64,000 nucleotides of DNA from Axinella damicornis (taxonomy: Eukaryota > Porifera > Demospongiae > Axinellida > Axinellidae), in assembly GCA_963931865.1 (NCBI GenBank), contig OZ007513.1, forward strand, positions 9,467,412 through 9,531,411. Direction: 5' to 3'. Within the stretch, counting starts at the first letter, position 1, and each line of letters begins with the position of its first letter. Positions 12,401-26,000 of the stretch are shown piece after piece. The position numbers were made by a program, and so were the translations under genes. The notes beneath the pieces are model-generated. The model was not told the DNA's origin and searched no databases. It worked only from the letters and a program-made list of their open reading frames with translations.

Positions 12401-15400
12401 AATGAATGTCGAAGAGAGCGTTGGAGTTGGAGCAATGGCAGCCGATGGCACGACAAAAGCACTTTTATCTCCACCACCAAGGGGAGTTTCAGCAAGGGAG
12501 TAGAGTAGCGTTGGGTCTGCATGATAGCGACCACGATGACAGTGTAGTCAGAATCCCACCACGATGATGTAGTCAGAATCCTACCAGGAGTGTAACTTTT
12601 CCCCTACCAGGAGTGTAGCATTATTGTCTAATGGAAAAGTGGGAGACATCAGTAGTTGCTCTAAAACCAAAACTCGGGAATAGTATGAAGCCGCACGAAT
12701 TAGTGTGTGAAACGAAGTGTGGCCTGAGAGACTAAATCCATGCTGTGTGCAGAGAGCCTGTGAGAAAAAAGTCTTAGTCCATAAAGTCTTGCTCACTCTC
12801 AAGAGAAAGCAGACCCTGGGACTAGTAAACTCAAATCAGTTTGCACTTTACTACTGCACTGTGGGCAATTCCCATGCATTCAAGGTAATGTGGACAGCAA
12901 CAGCACATCTGAAAGCAAAGACCCATCTCCCTCACAAGGCTTGTCCCGTGTTTGTATAGCTCCTCCACAACTCAGATACAGCACAACTCAGATTCATGTA
13001 CTGCATTGGCAAGGAACAAACTTTTCTTCATTTCTGGTATGGGACTATGGGTCTGAGTTTTCAAGTTTGCAGTCCACATTTTACTGACAGTATAGACTAT
13101 ACACCCCACTACACACTTACATGGTGTTGCATGTCGACCCATGCTGGCTGGAAGACAGATTTGTGCCAAAGTGCTTCAAAAGTTTCACATTCCACTTGGG
13201 AGTTGCATACACCATGGAAACAATCTCCAGCCATATACTCACCGCTGAACTGTTGAAGCAAAGACGTCAACAGTTAGCAAACACAAGACCGTGTTGTTTC
13301 ATGCCTGCTTGTAAATGGACGAGTAATCCACCATTTCATTCAAAACTCTGAATTCAATAACTGACATTGACTGCATAAACTAATTTGCCTTTGTGTGTAG
13401 GTGGTACATAATTATGTATGCCATAATTATTGTGCATATCACAGGTCATGCCTTGCCAACAGCAAGTACACAGTCCAAGGCTCAAGATGTTATATATCAT
13501 CAACCATGCTAGTCTCGTTCCCAGACCCTCCCCGAAACGCGGAAAGAGGGTCTGGTGTTCTGACGATATTTCTTGGCAATTGGGACGAGGCTATACGGCG
13601 TAAGGAATGTCATTATTGCATTCTGTATGTCCTATCCAATGAAAGCGCACCTAACACCCTTTGTATAAGCTTACTGTAGGAGCGCACTTGGTCCTTCACG
13701 AGGGACACCAAAGGGCTAACAACAACAACTATTGAAGTACAGTTGCCCTGCACTTGCACAGAATTCTTTCTGAGGTTGTCAAAGATGAGCGGAAGGGTCA
13801 CAAAACACAGAGATTTCCCCCAACAGTCGGCAAGATAATCAATCGATTTGGCTTACTGCCTCAGTTTGCTCTTCGGTAGGCCTGTCGTATGCATTTCATT
13901 GACATACCATACCGTCTGTACTAGCTACACTGCACTGTTACATGTACCGTACCTATAAAATTATGTATACACTGTACGCTGATTGACTACGTCATTCGCG
14001 TTCTGCCATCTGATTTGAGCTCAGAGCGACCCCGCCCAATGCGCCAAAAATATCGCTCAGAACACCAGATCCTTTTTCCGCGTTTCGGGGAGGGTCTGGG
14101 AACGAGACTACAACCATGCACTGTATAACGATGCACAGTTGGTGATAGTGTCTTTGAAATGTTGGTTGATGATGAGTCGTTTTTCAGATAAGAGTAAGTT
14201 ACCATAATAACAGATTCTACCCCAAGAAACGGGGGCACACTGAGCTGGTGCAAAAGGTTTACCTTTAAGTTACAGAACTTTAAGAAGCAGGCCCTGAGAA
14301 GGAATGAGCAGTCCTCTTCTGATATCCCCAGATTCTGAGGAATACACCTCCAGAGTCTCATAAGATAGGATGCAAAGTAAGATTTTGCTGTGCTTCGAGT
14401 TTGAGGTGATATAAACTTCCTACGAATAACATCGCCTGCTTCTGGTAGAAACAAAATGGCCATGCTCATCACCCCAAGGTTTGCCCAAAGTAGAGTATAC
14501 AAGGAGTGTAAACTCATTACTCCTTTCATGGCATAACTGGCATAGTCATCTCTTCTGTAAACACCAGTGGAAGTCAACTCCACGCCAATGTCATAAAAGT
14601 CTTCACCATCTGGATCAACAGCAGTCTCAAGCTAATGGATAGGAGTGAAGCAATGAATGTCAACAATGTTCCTCTATGATCTAGAATCTGCAATGCTCAC
14701 AGCCTCAACCCCACCCCCATTTTTGCACAGAGGTTAGTTAAAATAGGGCCCACAGCTTTCTCAAAGTCATCTTTAGTCTCTAAACCACATAAACGTGCCT
14801 GAGGTTCTGGACTGCTCCCAGAAGTCATTTCATCCATCCAAAAGTACGTTGCTACATGACTCTAACCACGCCCACCAATTAATGAACTTCCAATTGAGGT
14901 TCTCGGGGAAAAGCCAACCTGAAAATGAATGTGCTGGAAATGGAGGCCCTACAAGTATTTCCATTTACTGTACGCCAAAAAGGACCGAACGGCCTTCATG
15001 GTGCCAACCAAGGACTCAAGTCCAGACGTGGCCATGCTGTTTGCACCCTTCAGGTGTACCCACCGACCTCCACCTGTCCCACCCTTCAAAGGACATTGCT
15101 GGGGGTGACATGAAGCGAAAGACAAGCACTATGGGTCCTAAAGGGTTTTTAACAAGTAATATAATGCAAAACCCTGGACTTTGCCCTCTGTGGAATATGA
15201 TACAAGCTGCTTGCGTGTAGCATTGCACTATTTGAGATTGAACAGTCATACATTGTTTACACAACACAAAAATAACCGATCCGCGCCAAAGATAACCCAA
15301 CCGTACGCGTACTGTGCTTGAAACCGTGTCGGCGTGTGTTTACATGACATCAAAATATTCGTGCTGTATGAACACTTATTGAAGGCATGATCGAACACGT

Positions 15401-18400
15401 GCACATCAGTATAGCGTAAACCACCAATTATCAGCATGACCTTATTATTGGCACCCGACATACCAATTATCGGCGCTTAGTAAACGGAGAGTAAGCGGCG
15501 AAAATACGGATTCCATTCGCATTACGTCATCGTCGTGCAAGCTGTTTACAAGACTGAAGCTTTGCAGAAGGTTTGTCTTTGTTTAAAAGGTTATAACTGG
15601 ATGTCATTTACTGTCCTTTTAGCCATTTTATGTTGTAGGGCTGTTCATGTCTAATCAAAACAAGCGTAGGGGGAGACCGCGACCTTGGGTCCTCTCCTGC
15701 CACTGCTCAGACTTTTGAGGACGACTAGCATGACTGTGCTGGATCAGAATGGGTGGAGTGCGTGTGCAAGAGATGGCTCCACGAATGTGCCACGTACTGG
15801 ATGTGGAAGAAAGAGAATTGTTGTGCTTTTACTGTGTAGTGTGATGAACGAATTTTATTCAAAAATTCATTGAAGGGGTTGCATGCTTTGGTGTTTTTTT
15901 TTCACTGGGTGATAGATAGAATGGTCATGAACCTGGGGGATTTGTGGTGGATTTTTGTGGCCTTCAGGGGATGGAGGTGAGTCGATGCCATCAGCATGTG
16001 CCGATAATTGACCCAGGATTATCTATGGGAGTACTAGGCAGTGACGATAATACGTACAGGGTGCCGATAATTGATTTGCGTGAGGTTGCATTCGCTAGTG
16101 CACCACTAAAAGCCGGAAATACGTAACAGCTTTAACGGTGGTAGGGCTGATAGAGGGCGTGACGGTCTATACGTCGGTGCAAGTTTGGTGTCCTGGAACC
16201 GTTCCTAGACGATGCTGCAAATCATGCAAATTCAGGTGACGATAATTGGTAGGTTACGCTAAGTGCTTCTCTCGAGCTCTATGGCTACCTCGCATTTGCG
16301 GAAAGTTTCTCCATCTGCTGTTACGATGTATGCGTTCGTTTACAGAACACCGGCCGTCGGAGTAGAAGGCACACCAGGCTGGGTACGACATTGTTCAGCC
16401 GTGACAACGCAGAGCAAGACACCACGCCTGTACTTACCATACTTCTTTCACAGCTAGCATTTCTGGCTACTCTGAAAGCACCAAGGAGAGAGTGGGTTCA
16501 TCCCAGGTACATTGTACACTCAGTAAGTGCTCACTGCGGTCATACCGTCTTCATTAAGTTCTGGTACTGGATTGAGACCGCAACCGTTCTAACCGTGCTG
16601 GCACGGCAAGGTTAGGTGGTCTACGAACAGTTATTCTAGTACAGTTCTGTTAGTGTTTACACGGCAATTTAATAACTGTACTAAACTGTGCCAGCATGGT
16701 TGTTTTGTGTCATGTAAATGGGGTATTAGTAGTGGGGCTCCAACCTAACCACAGTCTGGGTATAATACTTATATATATTAGCCCAGGGCTGTAAGCTCAA
16801 CTGTTGCTGTAATGCTTAGAAGTGTCTACCATGTGTAATGTATTGCATGCACAATGCTCATAATTACCTATCATGTATAATGAGCACCAGCCATCTCAAA
16901 CAAGTCTTGTTACTATGTCATTAATAGTGACTGGAGGTAGCTAAGATATAGGGATACGTTTTGCAAGTAATAATGTACCAAACAAGTATACACCAAGAGT
17001 ATGGTAGGACTAACCAAGAATCCTGGAATGTACGAACCCAGAAGCTTCTCAGGTTGAAAGAGGAGATACCATAAGTGGGATTTACGAGGCGGATAACCCA
17101 GAATCACACCCACCAGAGTGATGAGGATGTGGCGGACCTCAATCAAGGAATCGTCTAAGGAAGAAACCCAAGCAATGAGATTCCTTATTCCTCAAAATTA
17201 AATAAATTGTGTGTGATCAATCTGCCTTGTGAAGCCTGGATGGCATACATATCATGGATTGAAAGGAGTACTCATGATTTGGCTTGAATTTAAAGACACA
17301 GAAGCAGCAGATTCCTAGCATTAACAATCAGAACTCAAGAAAAAGGTACAACTAACATCCTCTTGTACAACACACCCACTTGGCCATGCTACTGTTGAAG
17401 CACATGTACCTGGCTGCTGCAGCAGACGCAGACTTGGTATGGGGTCTTTCCCTACAACAGGACTCGCAAACATGCAGCATGCATGCAAGCAACACCTTAT
17501 CTCTACCACTGGAATGTTATAAACTCACCATTCAAAATTTCAAATATACAATCAGCATCTCTGTTATCACATAGCTTTGAATCCAGAAGACATTTTAGCA
17601 TAGCCAATGGTTGTTCTTCCAATTCAACAACAGCAGAGATTCTCTTTGCCAACTCTGCAGATGATATCTGTGAAAGATATAATATTATAGCACAGCAGGT
17701 TTAAATGATGCATGGAAATTATTACCCGGAAAGCAATAATGTTTATTTTGTAGTTGTAGTTCAACAATTTCCATGGCAAACGTACCAAGCTACATACTTC
17801 TGCATTCAAGAGTTCACTATTAATTACCTTCATATTAAAGAACTCATAGTAGGCACACAGCCAGACCATCATGTGAAAGTTGTGCTGCTTTTGTTCCCGC
17901 TTGCTGTTAGAGAGAGTTGCAACCATTGCTATTACTGAATAACTGGGACACAGGAATATTTATACAATCACTTCTGCTTACTCTATAATATGCCCACTGC
18001 ATTCTGAAGACACCTACTTCCATCCTCCCCCCCCCAAAAAAAACTGAAGCGAACCAGACAATATATCATGCACACATTAAGCTAATCGCACCTTTTCTGG
18101 ATATTATTTGAACACTACAGGATGTTCCAACGATGTAATATGTTATACATAACCTGAGTTTCAAGTTCAGGGAAGCAAGCTTCATTCTTTGCTGACTGGA
18201 AAACAGGAAGATCGCCTATTCTCATCGAACTAAACCATGAAGAAACAAGGAGATGGCTGATATTGAGCTTCTGTGCTCTATATACGTGTGGAGCCTGTCT
18301 ACAAATCCAAGGAGTTATGGCGTGATGAAAATGGTTGACCTTTGATCCACCATATTTTGATGACGATTGGCCGAAAATTGGAAGGTCGTATAGTCATTGT

Positions 18401-21400
18401 ATGGGCATCTTGAAGCAAATAGTGTGTAGAATCTGATTACACTTTTTGATAGAAGTTGACAAAATCAAATAATGCACAGTATTGGCTGTACTAAAGTTGC
18501 ACCAAGAAAAGGTAGTGTCAAATACTAGCTAATGTCCAAATTTCCTCATATGCTTATCCACACAGGTATTACACCAGTCAGAGGGTACACACCAATAGGT
18601 TATCGATTAAGTTCAGCTTGGCCTACAAGCCATTGAGCAATAGTCAGGGTGCAATGCTGCCCTTAATAATGTCTGACAGTTCCTACCCTTCAAGCTGCTA
18701 AAACAGCATAAAGCTATAGATAACATGGAATACATAAACTATGCATGTAACCTTGCAATCAGAAATCATGATTGTCTCAGGCCAGATTAGGACTGGGACC
18801 AACAGCTGATTTTACCAAATTTGAGTGTACTATTATTGACACTTGATTACATCCCAATCTATAGCCACACCTCTTAACCGCATGTTTGACATCATCATTC
18901 GACACACCCACCAAGTAAATGAAGTTTATGGCTTCTTGAAGCCATATTGCAGGTATATATAAATGTACCTTTCCGGGTAACCTTCAAACCGATTCCGACT
19001 GAACTACCAGCATCAACGTGAAGCAAACGTGTCCATCTAACTTTGATAGCTACTTTCATTCACCTGCTACTTGCAAAAGTGCCATGCCAACTGCCATGGA
19101 TATTTGGCATAGCTACACTAGTCACAAAGTCGAGACATTTCCCACGGTAGAATTAGGGAGGCCATGTACACAAACCTCCTGGAGGTGGCAAATTACTCTG
19201 TACTTTGGCTTCGTGTGATCATCTCGACTCCAGTAGGACCGCCATGCTGACTCGGTAGCGTACTGCCATTTGAATTCCTCGCAGGAATGGCTTGAGGGTT
19301 TCACGTGAACAACTAGCAAACGTGATGACTACAAAAATATCGCCTAGCAAAGCTACAGCTACCACCCTGAGAGACATACTGGTAGACTTTACTCTGCTCG
19401 TTTTTCTACACAGCCATTAGCCTTCTCCATGCACTGTACAATTATTTCCGTGTATTTCTGCGTAACATTGGTTGATTAGTCTCAGTCCTTAAGGTTACAG
19501 GATACTCGTGCGCGCGCCGTGTGGAATGTATTGGGAAATGTATACTTAAGCTCGCTAACCAAAAATCTCGAGTACGAAGAGCGTGAGCAACTTGATTCTG
19601 GCGGTGGAGGTGCGCTGTCACAAGGTGCAGGGCATGACAGAAGCTTTTTCAATAGTATAATCCCTGGCAAATTTATCTGCTGTCTCGCTCGAGAAAAGCG
19701 GTAAATATGGCTTTGTGGCGAACTGAACTGCTCGTTTTTGCACGGCTATACAGCGTATCGGTAAAAGCTTCCATCATGCCCTGCACCTTGTGACAGTGCA
19801 CCTCCACCGCTAGAATCAAGTTGCTCACGCTGTTCATACCAGAGATTCTTGTTTAGCGAGCTTAAGTACGCATTTCCCAATACATTTCGCACGGCGCGCG
19901 CACGAGTATCCCGTAAACTTAACATGCCCAAGGTGTTCACTGGGTTAAATGCACCAGACACCCTGCATACTCTAAATGCATTTCCTCACCACCCTTGAGC
20001 CAGTTTCTGAAGACGATCAAGCTTCATTTTGCTGTGTGCTCTCTTCATGGCTTTACACACCCGCTTGTACAGGCCGTCAAGTTCGTCATTGGCACCATTT
20101 TCTAGTAATGGAAGCTGCATCTTGGCATCCTCTTGTGTTTTCTGTGGCAATTTTATATGCAGTGTAATGCCAAGGGTTGTGCTGGACATTTACTGAAATC
20201 ACAACTGAGTATAAAGAACACATCTCAGCATTAAGGTTACGGGACAATTGTGCACGCCGCTCGAAGTGTATTGAAAGTGCATACTGAATTTCTAGCCAAA
20301 AATATAATTGTGGAACTCGAATTGGACCTGGTCAACGGAGTCATCAAGGGCATATAAGAGCATGACGGAAGCTTTTGTTGATAGGATAGTCCTTGGCAAA
20401 TTTATCAGCTGTCTCACTGGAAAAAAGCAGTTAATACTGCTTTTTGGTGAACTGAACTGCTCGTTTTTGGACGGCTATACAGTCAGGGTTTCATCTACTG
20501 GGGGGGGGGGGGGGGGGGGGGCAGGGGGGAAGCTTCCCCCCCAAACAGTCTAGCTTCCCCCCCAAAGAAGAGATTGACTATATCATTACATCATAGGTAA
20601 TACCATATTAGGACTCAGATACTGCTGTAGGCCACACCTCTTCCAGGGAATTAATTAACCTCAAAACATTTTGCACGGCACTTGCCACTACTTCCCCCCC
20701 AAACATTTTTTTTCTAGATGAAACCCTGACAGTGTACCAGTAAAAGCTTCCATCATGCCCTGCAAATTGTGACAGTGCACCTCCACCACCAGAATGAAGT
20801 TGCTCACGCTCTTCGTACTAAAGATTTTGATTTTTGGATACAAAAATTCAGCATGCACTTCCAATACATTTCGCATGGCATGCGTACGAGTATCCCGCAA
20901 CCTTAATTGACAGGAATTATGAAACTGCAAAAAAATCTTACCTCAAGTTTGTCGCGAAAGTAGCCAAAGCATTCAAGTCCATTACACAAGTCCTTCGTGG
21001 TGACAATTGTGGTAAACATTTGGAAACTCTGGAGTTCTTTCAGCATGTAAAGTGCTAAAATCAATCGGTGATTTTCCACTTCCAGTACCACCTTCTGCAC
21101 TGCTTGAGAATGTTTTGCAAACTACCGGAGAGGACAAAGAGTGTATGTACATCACAAAGAGTACTCATAATCAGAAATCTAATCTAGTTAAGGAGTTGGG
21201 CACCTAAACTCCAAATCCACAGCAATTTTGAGCATGACCATCGCAAGGTATGGTGTGCATCAATATTGCAATGCTAATACATGGAACCTGGAAAACCTAT
21301 TCTGTGTACATTTCACCAGGAGCTATAGCTTATGAGTGCTGCAATTGGCAGCCATACCACGGTAAGCACTACATTGCACCTACTTTGCTATCCCTGTGGG

Positions 21401-22951
21401 CTCACCATAGGCATGAGATACATAGTTGTTTGTAATTCCGAATGCAAAGACATGCATTTCAAATCCATATAAGAAGAGATTTGGTGGACCACTATCAGGT
21501 AAAACATGCTACTTGATACGCTCCTTCACCCCAATTTGCAGATCATAAGCTCCTGGTTCATATGGATACCAGAAAACTGTGTTTCTAGGAGTTTCTATCA
21601 TTTTGGTATCATACAGCAACCTGAACAGTACAAAATCAACAGCTGGATGCAGCTATTCAGGCGCACAGTTCAGTATAAATGACTGTAATTATACAAGTAT
21701 TAGAGAAAAGATGTCTGTAAGGGGTGTATTTAACCGTTTCCTTACCTTTGCCATTCTGCTATTCTTACATCTCGCTACAATTTTAATGCATTTGCACTAC
21801 TTGCAGCTTACCTGCAGGTATTCTTTGATGAATATTGCAAACTACACAAAATCGAGTGAGGCGTGATTAACGCAAATAATTTATAAAACCTTAAGCTATA
21901 TTATGCAAGTTAACACGGAAACTGCATCGTGGCTGGTATTTGTAGTCCACTAGTGCATTATTAGGGTACAAATAGCTAGCTTCGCTCGTTTTGCTAGCTC
22001 AGTTACTTCCTCCTCATTTGCCTAGCTCCCTGATGGCATCAGCTTCAGCTGCTGCCCCCCGATTGCATCCACTTCAGCTGCAGCTGTAGCTCCCTGATTG
22101 TGTCTGCTTCAGCTGCTGCCCCCCGATTGTGGTGAAAATCCGGACCGGACCAGACCGGACCGGATTGACCGGAAGTAGTAATTAGTGTTTCCACATGTAG
22201 AGAAATAGTGGGATCATGAAGTAGCCATTGCGGCATTGCCTCGTGCAGGGAAGTCAGAGAACAGTTTAGTCTCGCGAGTTGGCTGATTTGCACAGTATTT
22301 TGAAATCACAAAGCGTTAGCGAGGTAGCTGCGTGGGTACATGTATGCCGGTAACAACGACCCCAAATTCAAGGATGACTTGGAGGCAACCAGGCATTTGT
22401 TTGCGTTTCACGGTGCCATATAGGTAAGTCAGAGAGCTGATCCAAGCGAGTGTGAGTAATCTATACTACAAAAGCATCGAGTAATACTGTCCGTGAGACT
22501 CACCCCCTGCTCTGCTAGACATAGGCCTAAGCTTGACATAAAGGCAACACTAAGTACAAATGCAGTAGCAATACAGACTACTTCAGGTCCCATGAACTCC
22601 TCCAGCAGTTGCCTGTAAGTGCTACATGAAGTTTGCGCAAAACATCCGAGTCGTTTAGCTAAGTCGCTCTATGCTATTTCACTTCCGGTCGGTCTGGTCT
22701 GGTCCGGTCTGGTCTGGGTTTTCCACCACTGCCCCCGATTGCATCCACTTCAGCTGCAGCTGCTGCTCCCAGATTGCGTCCACTTCATGACCAGCTGCTG
22801 TTCCCCAACTGCATCTGTTGCAGCTGCCCAGCCGAGTTCTGGAAGGTACCAACCCCTACGCGAGCATTTGCACAGTTCGAGGTTCAGTATATATAGTCGA
22901 AGGTTGCGTGTCACTATAGTCTAGTCAAACCCCCAGAACATTGCACATCCG

Positions 22952-23009
<58 letters not shown>

Positions 23010-26000
23010 CACACACACACACACACACCAACACAAACACACGGTTAAAATCTTAATGTATTGATTGGTTTGTTAAAATCACTTACAGTGGCCAGCTGGT
23101 CCAATTTTCTGAGATCCAAGTGCTGAGCTACAGTTTTCAGGATCACATGCAACAGGGCCTGCCTCTCAATGGAAGCCAGCATCCTCTCAGTTTCATTCTC
23201 AGGATTGCATGATTGCTGGAATTAAACATCCATAGTAACTTTCATCAGTGTAAATTATTATACACTGACTCATACAAAAAGACAGCGATTTTCCACCAGT
23301 TTCCAAAATGACAGTTAGCATGATCTCTTGCTCACATAATTTGCTATGATCTCTCACGGGCATCTCTAGTCACTTGACTGGAATATGGACTGGAAGAGTG
23401 GAATGGAATATGGAATGGACCATGGAATTTTTTTCCACAGCAGAAGGCACCATTTCACATTGCTTTCTTTTGTCTCTTTCCACTCCGTCAGACCTTGTCA
23501 AGTCATTGCACATACATCCGTTGAAGCTTACCTAATATGCACACGACCTTTGACCCCTAAGAGTCCGAGGAAAATGCATGAATGCAGGCCAATACGAGGC
23601 AGAGCTGGCTATTAATAACAAAATATAGCCACACAGCAGGGCCGGGTAGTGACATGAAAAACATTTTCTGGGCTTTTTTGAAAGATTCCATACTCCCTGC
23701 ATGCCTTCCATTTTCCATTCCACCATTCCGGTCCATAGTCCAGTCCAGTGATTAGTACAGTGTCATCCATTGCTAAATTTTGTGGTGGATTTGTCGTCAC
23801 TCTCAGGTAAGTAGTGAGTAGCCGCATTTCCACCCAATGAATGTGTTAGGGAAACTCGTGGTATACTTCTGGAACAAAGCTGGTATGCTTTCAACCAAAA
23901 TTGCCATTTGTATATAATATATCCACATGCATGTCGGAGGTAAAGAGTATTGTTTCTTCCATTTTATAGTACCCCTATAGAAAAGCATGCAGGTTAAGCT
24001 CAATTAAGAGCAAGAGCTAACTAATTGTTGCTGAAATCAAGCCGAAATGGACATACAGACATGGCAATCTTTTGGGATGGTTTACACAAACCTGTTCAAG
24101 ATGTTCAGCAATTTGAAGGAGGCTTTGGATGTCATACGTCCTATTGAGGTGTTGCTCCAGAACAACATTGAAATACAGATGAGCTAGGGGTTGATACATC
24201 AGGTCATTCTGTGTGAAAAGACACAAAAGAGGACGAATAAAAGCCCAAGAGCGAAAGCAACAACATCAAGTCAAAGTGTAGTAACCAACCCAAAATGGCT
24301 CATTTAGTGAGACATAGGTACGGGAACATGTATATCAAACTGATGGTACAGTTGGGTAGACTATATATGTACATGTGAGGAGAGCAAAGAGCATGCAGGT
24401 TAAGCTCAAGGAGCAAGAGTGATGCCTTGTCTAAGAAGAATCCACGGCCATGCAGCTAATTGTAGCTGAAACCACAGCTCCAACTGAAACAGAATGGCAC
24501 ATTTCTGTTACTGTTGTTTACTAATTGTGGGGTTCCTCACTGGACCTGAGCTAAACACTTCTGTGGCTTGAAAATGTTTCCCACGCAAAGTGTAACGTAC
24601 CGTTGATGCAGGTGCACTTGACATCTGATAGAATACAGGGATGAATGGCCCTTGGCTTCCTCTCTGACCAGAGGAAAGTACCTCCTTTAGGAGATCATGT
24701 ACCTATAAGGAAAATAGCATGCAGTTCACCAACAGACCTGGAGAGTGATAGGTATTCTATATGTATGCCTCTGCCATTCATCACAAACAGTGTATTTATG
24801 TGCTACTGCAAACTCTCAAGTTAGGCCTATTAATTTCATAGCAATCACAATTATAAACGGGCAGTCATCAGAAATTGCTCCACCAATGTGTACCAGTTGA
24901 GAGCAATCCGTTAACTGCATGTGGGTCCAGTTTTACACGGGCAGAATAGGCAGTTCAAAGAGCTATTACAACTCACCAGTATATAAGTACAGCACAAGAT
25001 TAGGTAGAGTTCCAAGGTGAGCGCTTCAGTTTAACTTCTGCCATTTAAATGATACCAGTTCCTAGCTTCCAAAGTTGCTGTTCACTAACTAAAAACAGAG
25101 TGCTCCCACAGAAAGTTTAGTACTTTTAGCCTAGGAAATTTGGTGCCAGAAGTTGGGTGGAACAGAAGTAATATAATTGAAAACAAAAGCAACGAAACAC
25201 TGGCCATAAATGTAAAAAACTACGTTGTATAGTAGTTATTCGTATGTGAGCGGATTTGAGGAAAGGTACCACTTCGCGCATTATAAAATATGCATGTTTA
25301 AAAGATGTGTATCTCCGCAATTGAATGCACTATCTACAATAAATGTGGGTTGTTAATAGAGGAGATGCTACTTCCGCAATGATGTGGAAATGAAGTCCTA
25401 GGGTCACACCATCAACAAGTTACAGAGTGAAGTTCGCAGCATTGTCAATCGCGCCGGATTTTTCGGAAAATGGCTATCGTACGAAGGCAGCACGTAACTC
25501 TGGAACAGAGAGAGCTCAGGACTTCTAGCGTGGGTTGCTATTAGTTGAAGGTTAGTACTTGCACTGTACCAAGAATCACTTTAGTGTGGAAATAAATATT
25601 ATGAGAGTTTGAAAAGTTGCAAAACTGCGCGAAGTGGTCCCTTTTCTCAAATCCGGTCACAATAATAAGACAGCAGTCCCAGTTCATTTAAGAAATTGAC
25701 TGCCAGACTCTATGTATGGGTGATAGTTACAGCTGCAGTGAACTACGTACATTATGGCTGTAGCTATGTGTATGCACCAATATTCTAGTAAACAAATGCA
25801 TGGCCATATAGTTATCCATTCACAACTGTTTACAAACTAGGCTTAGCTCTTTGCAGCATGTATACCGTGTATATTTTGAAGTTGAAGTAGAGAGAAGTAG
25901 AGTCATAGAAATTACTATCTAGCTACACAGAAATTAGTTGGTCAAATTTTATGCTGAAATTTAATGTGTCTCACAAAACAATTTATACCTTGGGGTTTTT

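Noticed and set aside
12717..13351. Plus-strand gene suggested by several adjacent open frames
   Set aside because: Frames change repeatedly with stops between them, while the minus strand has an exon with consensus splice sites (13121-13249) in the same place.
14795..15220. Plus-strand ORF of 141 codons
   Set aside because: Antisense of a broken coding-like tract; composition is not protein-like and no start context or family match.
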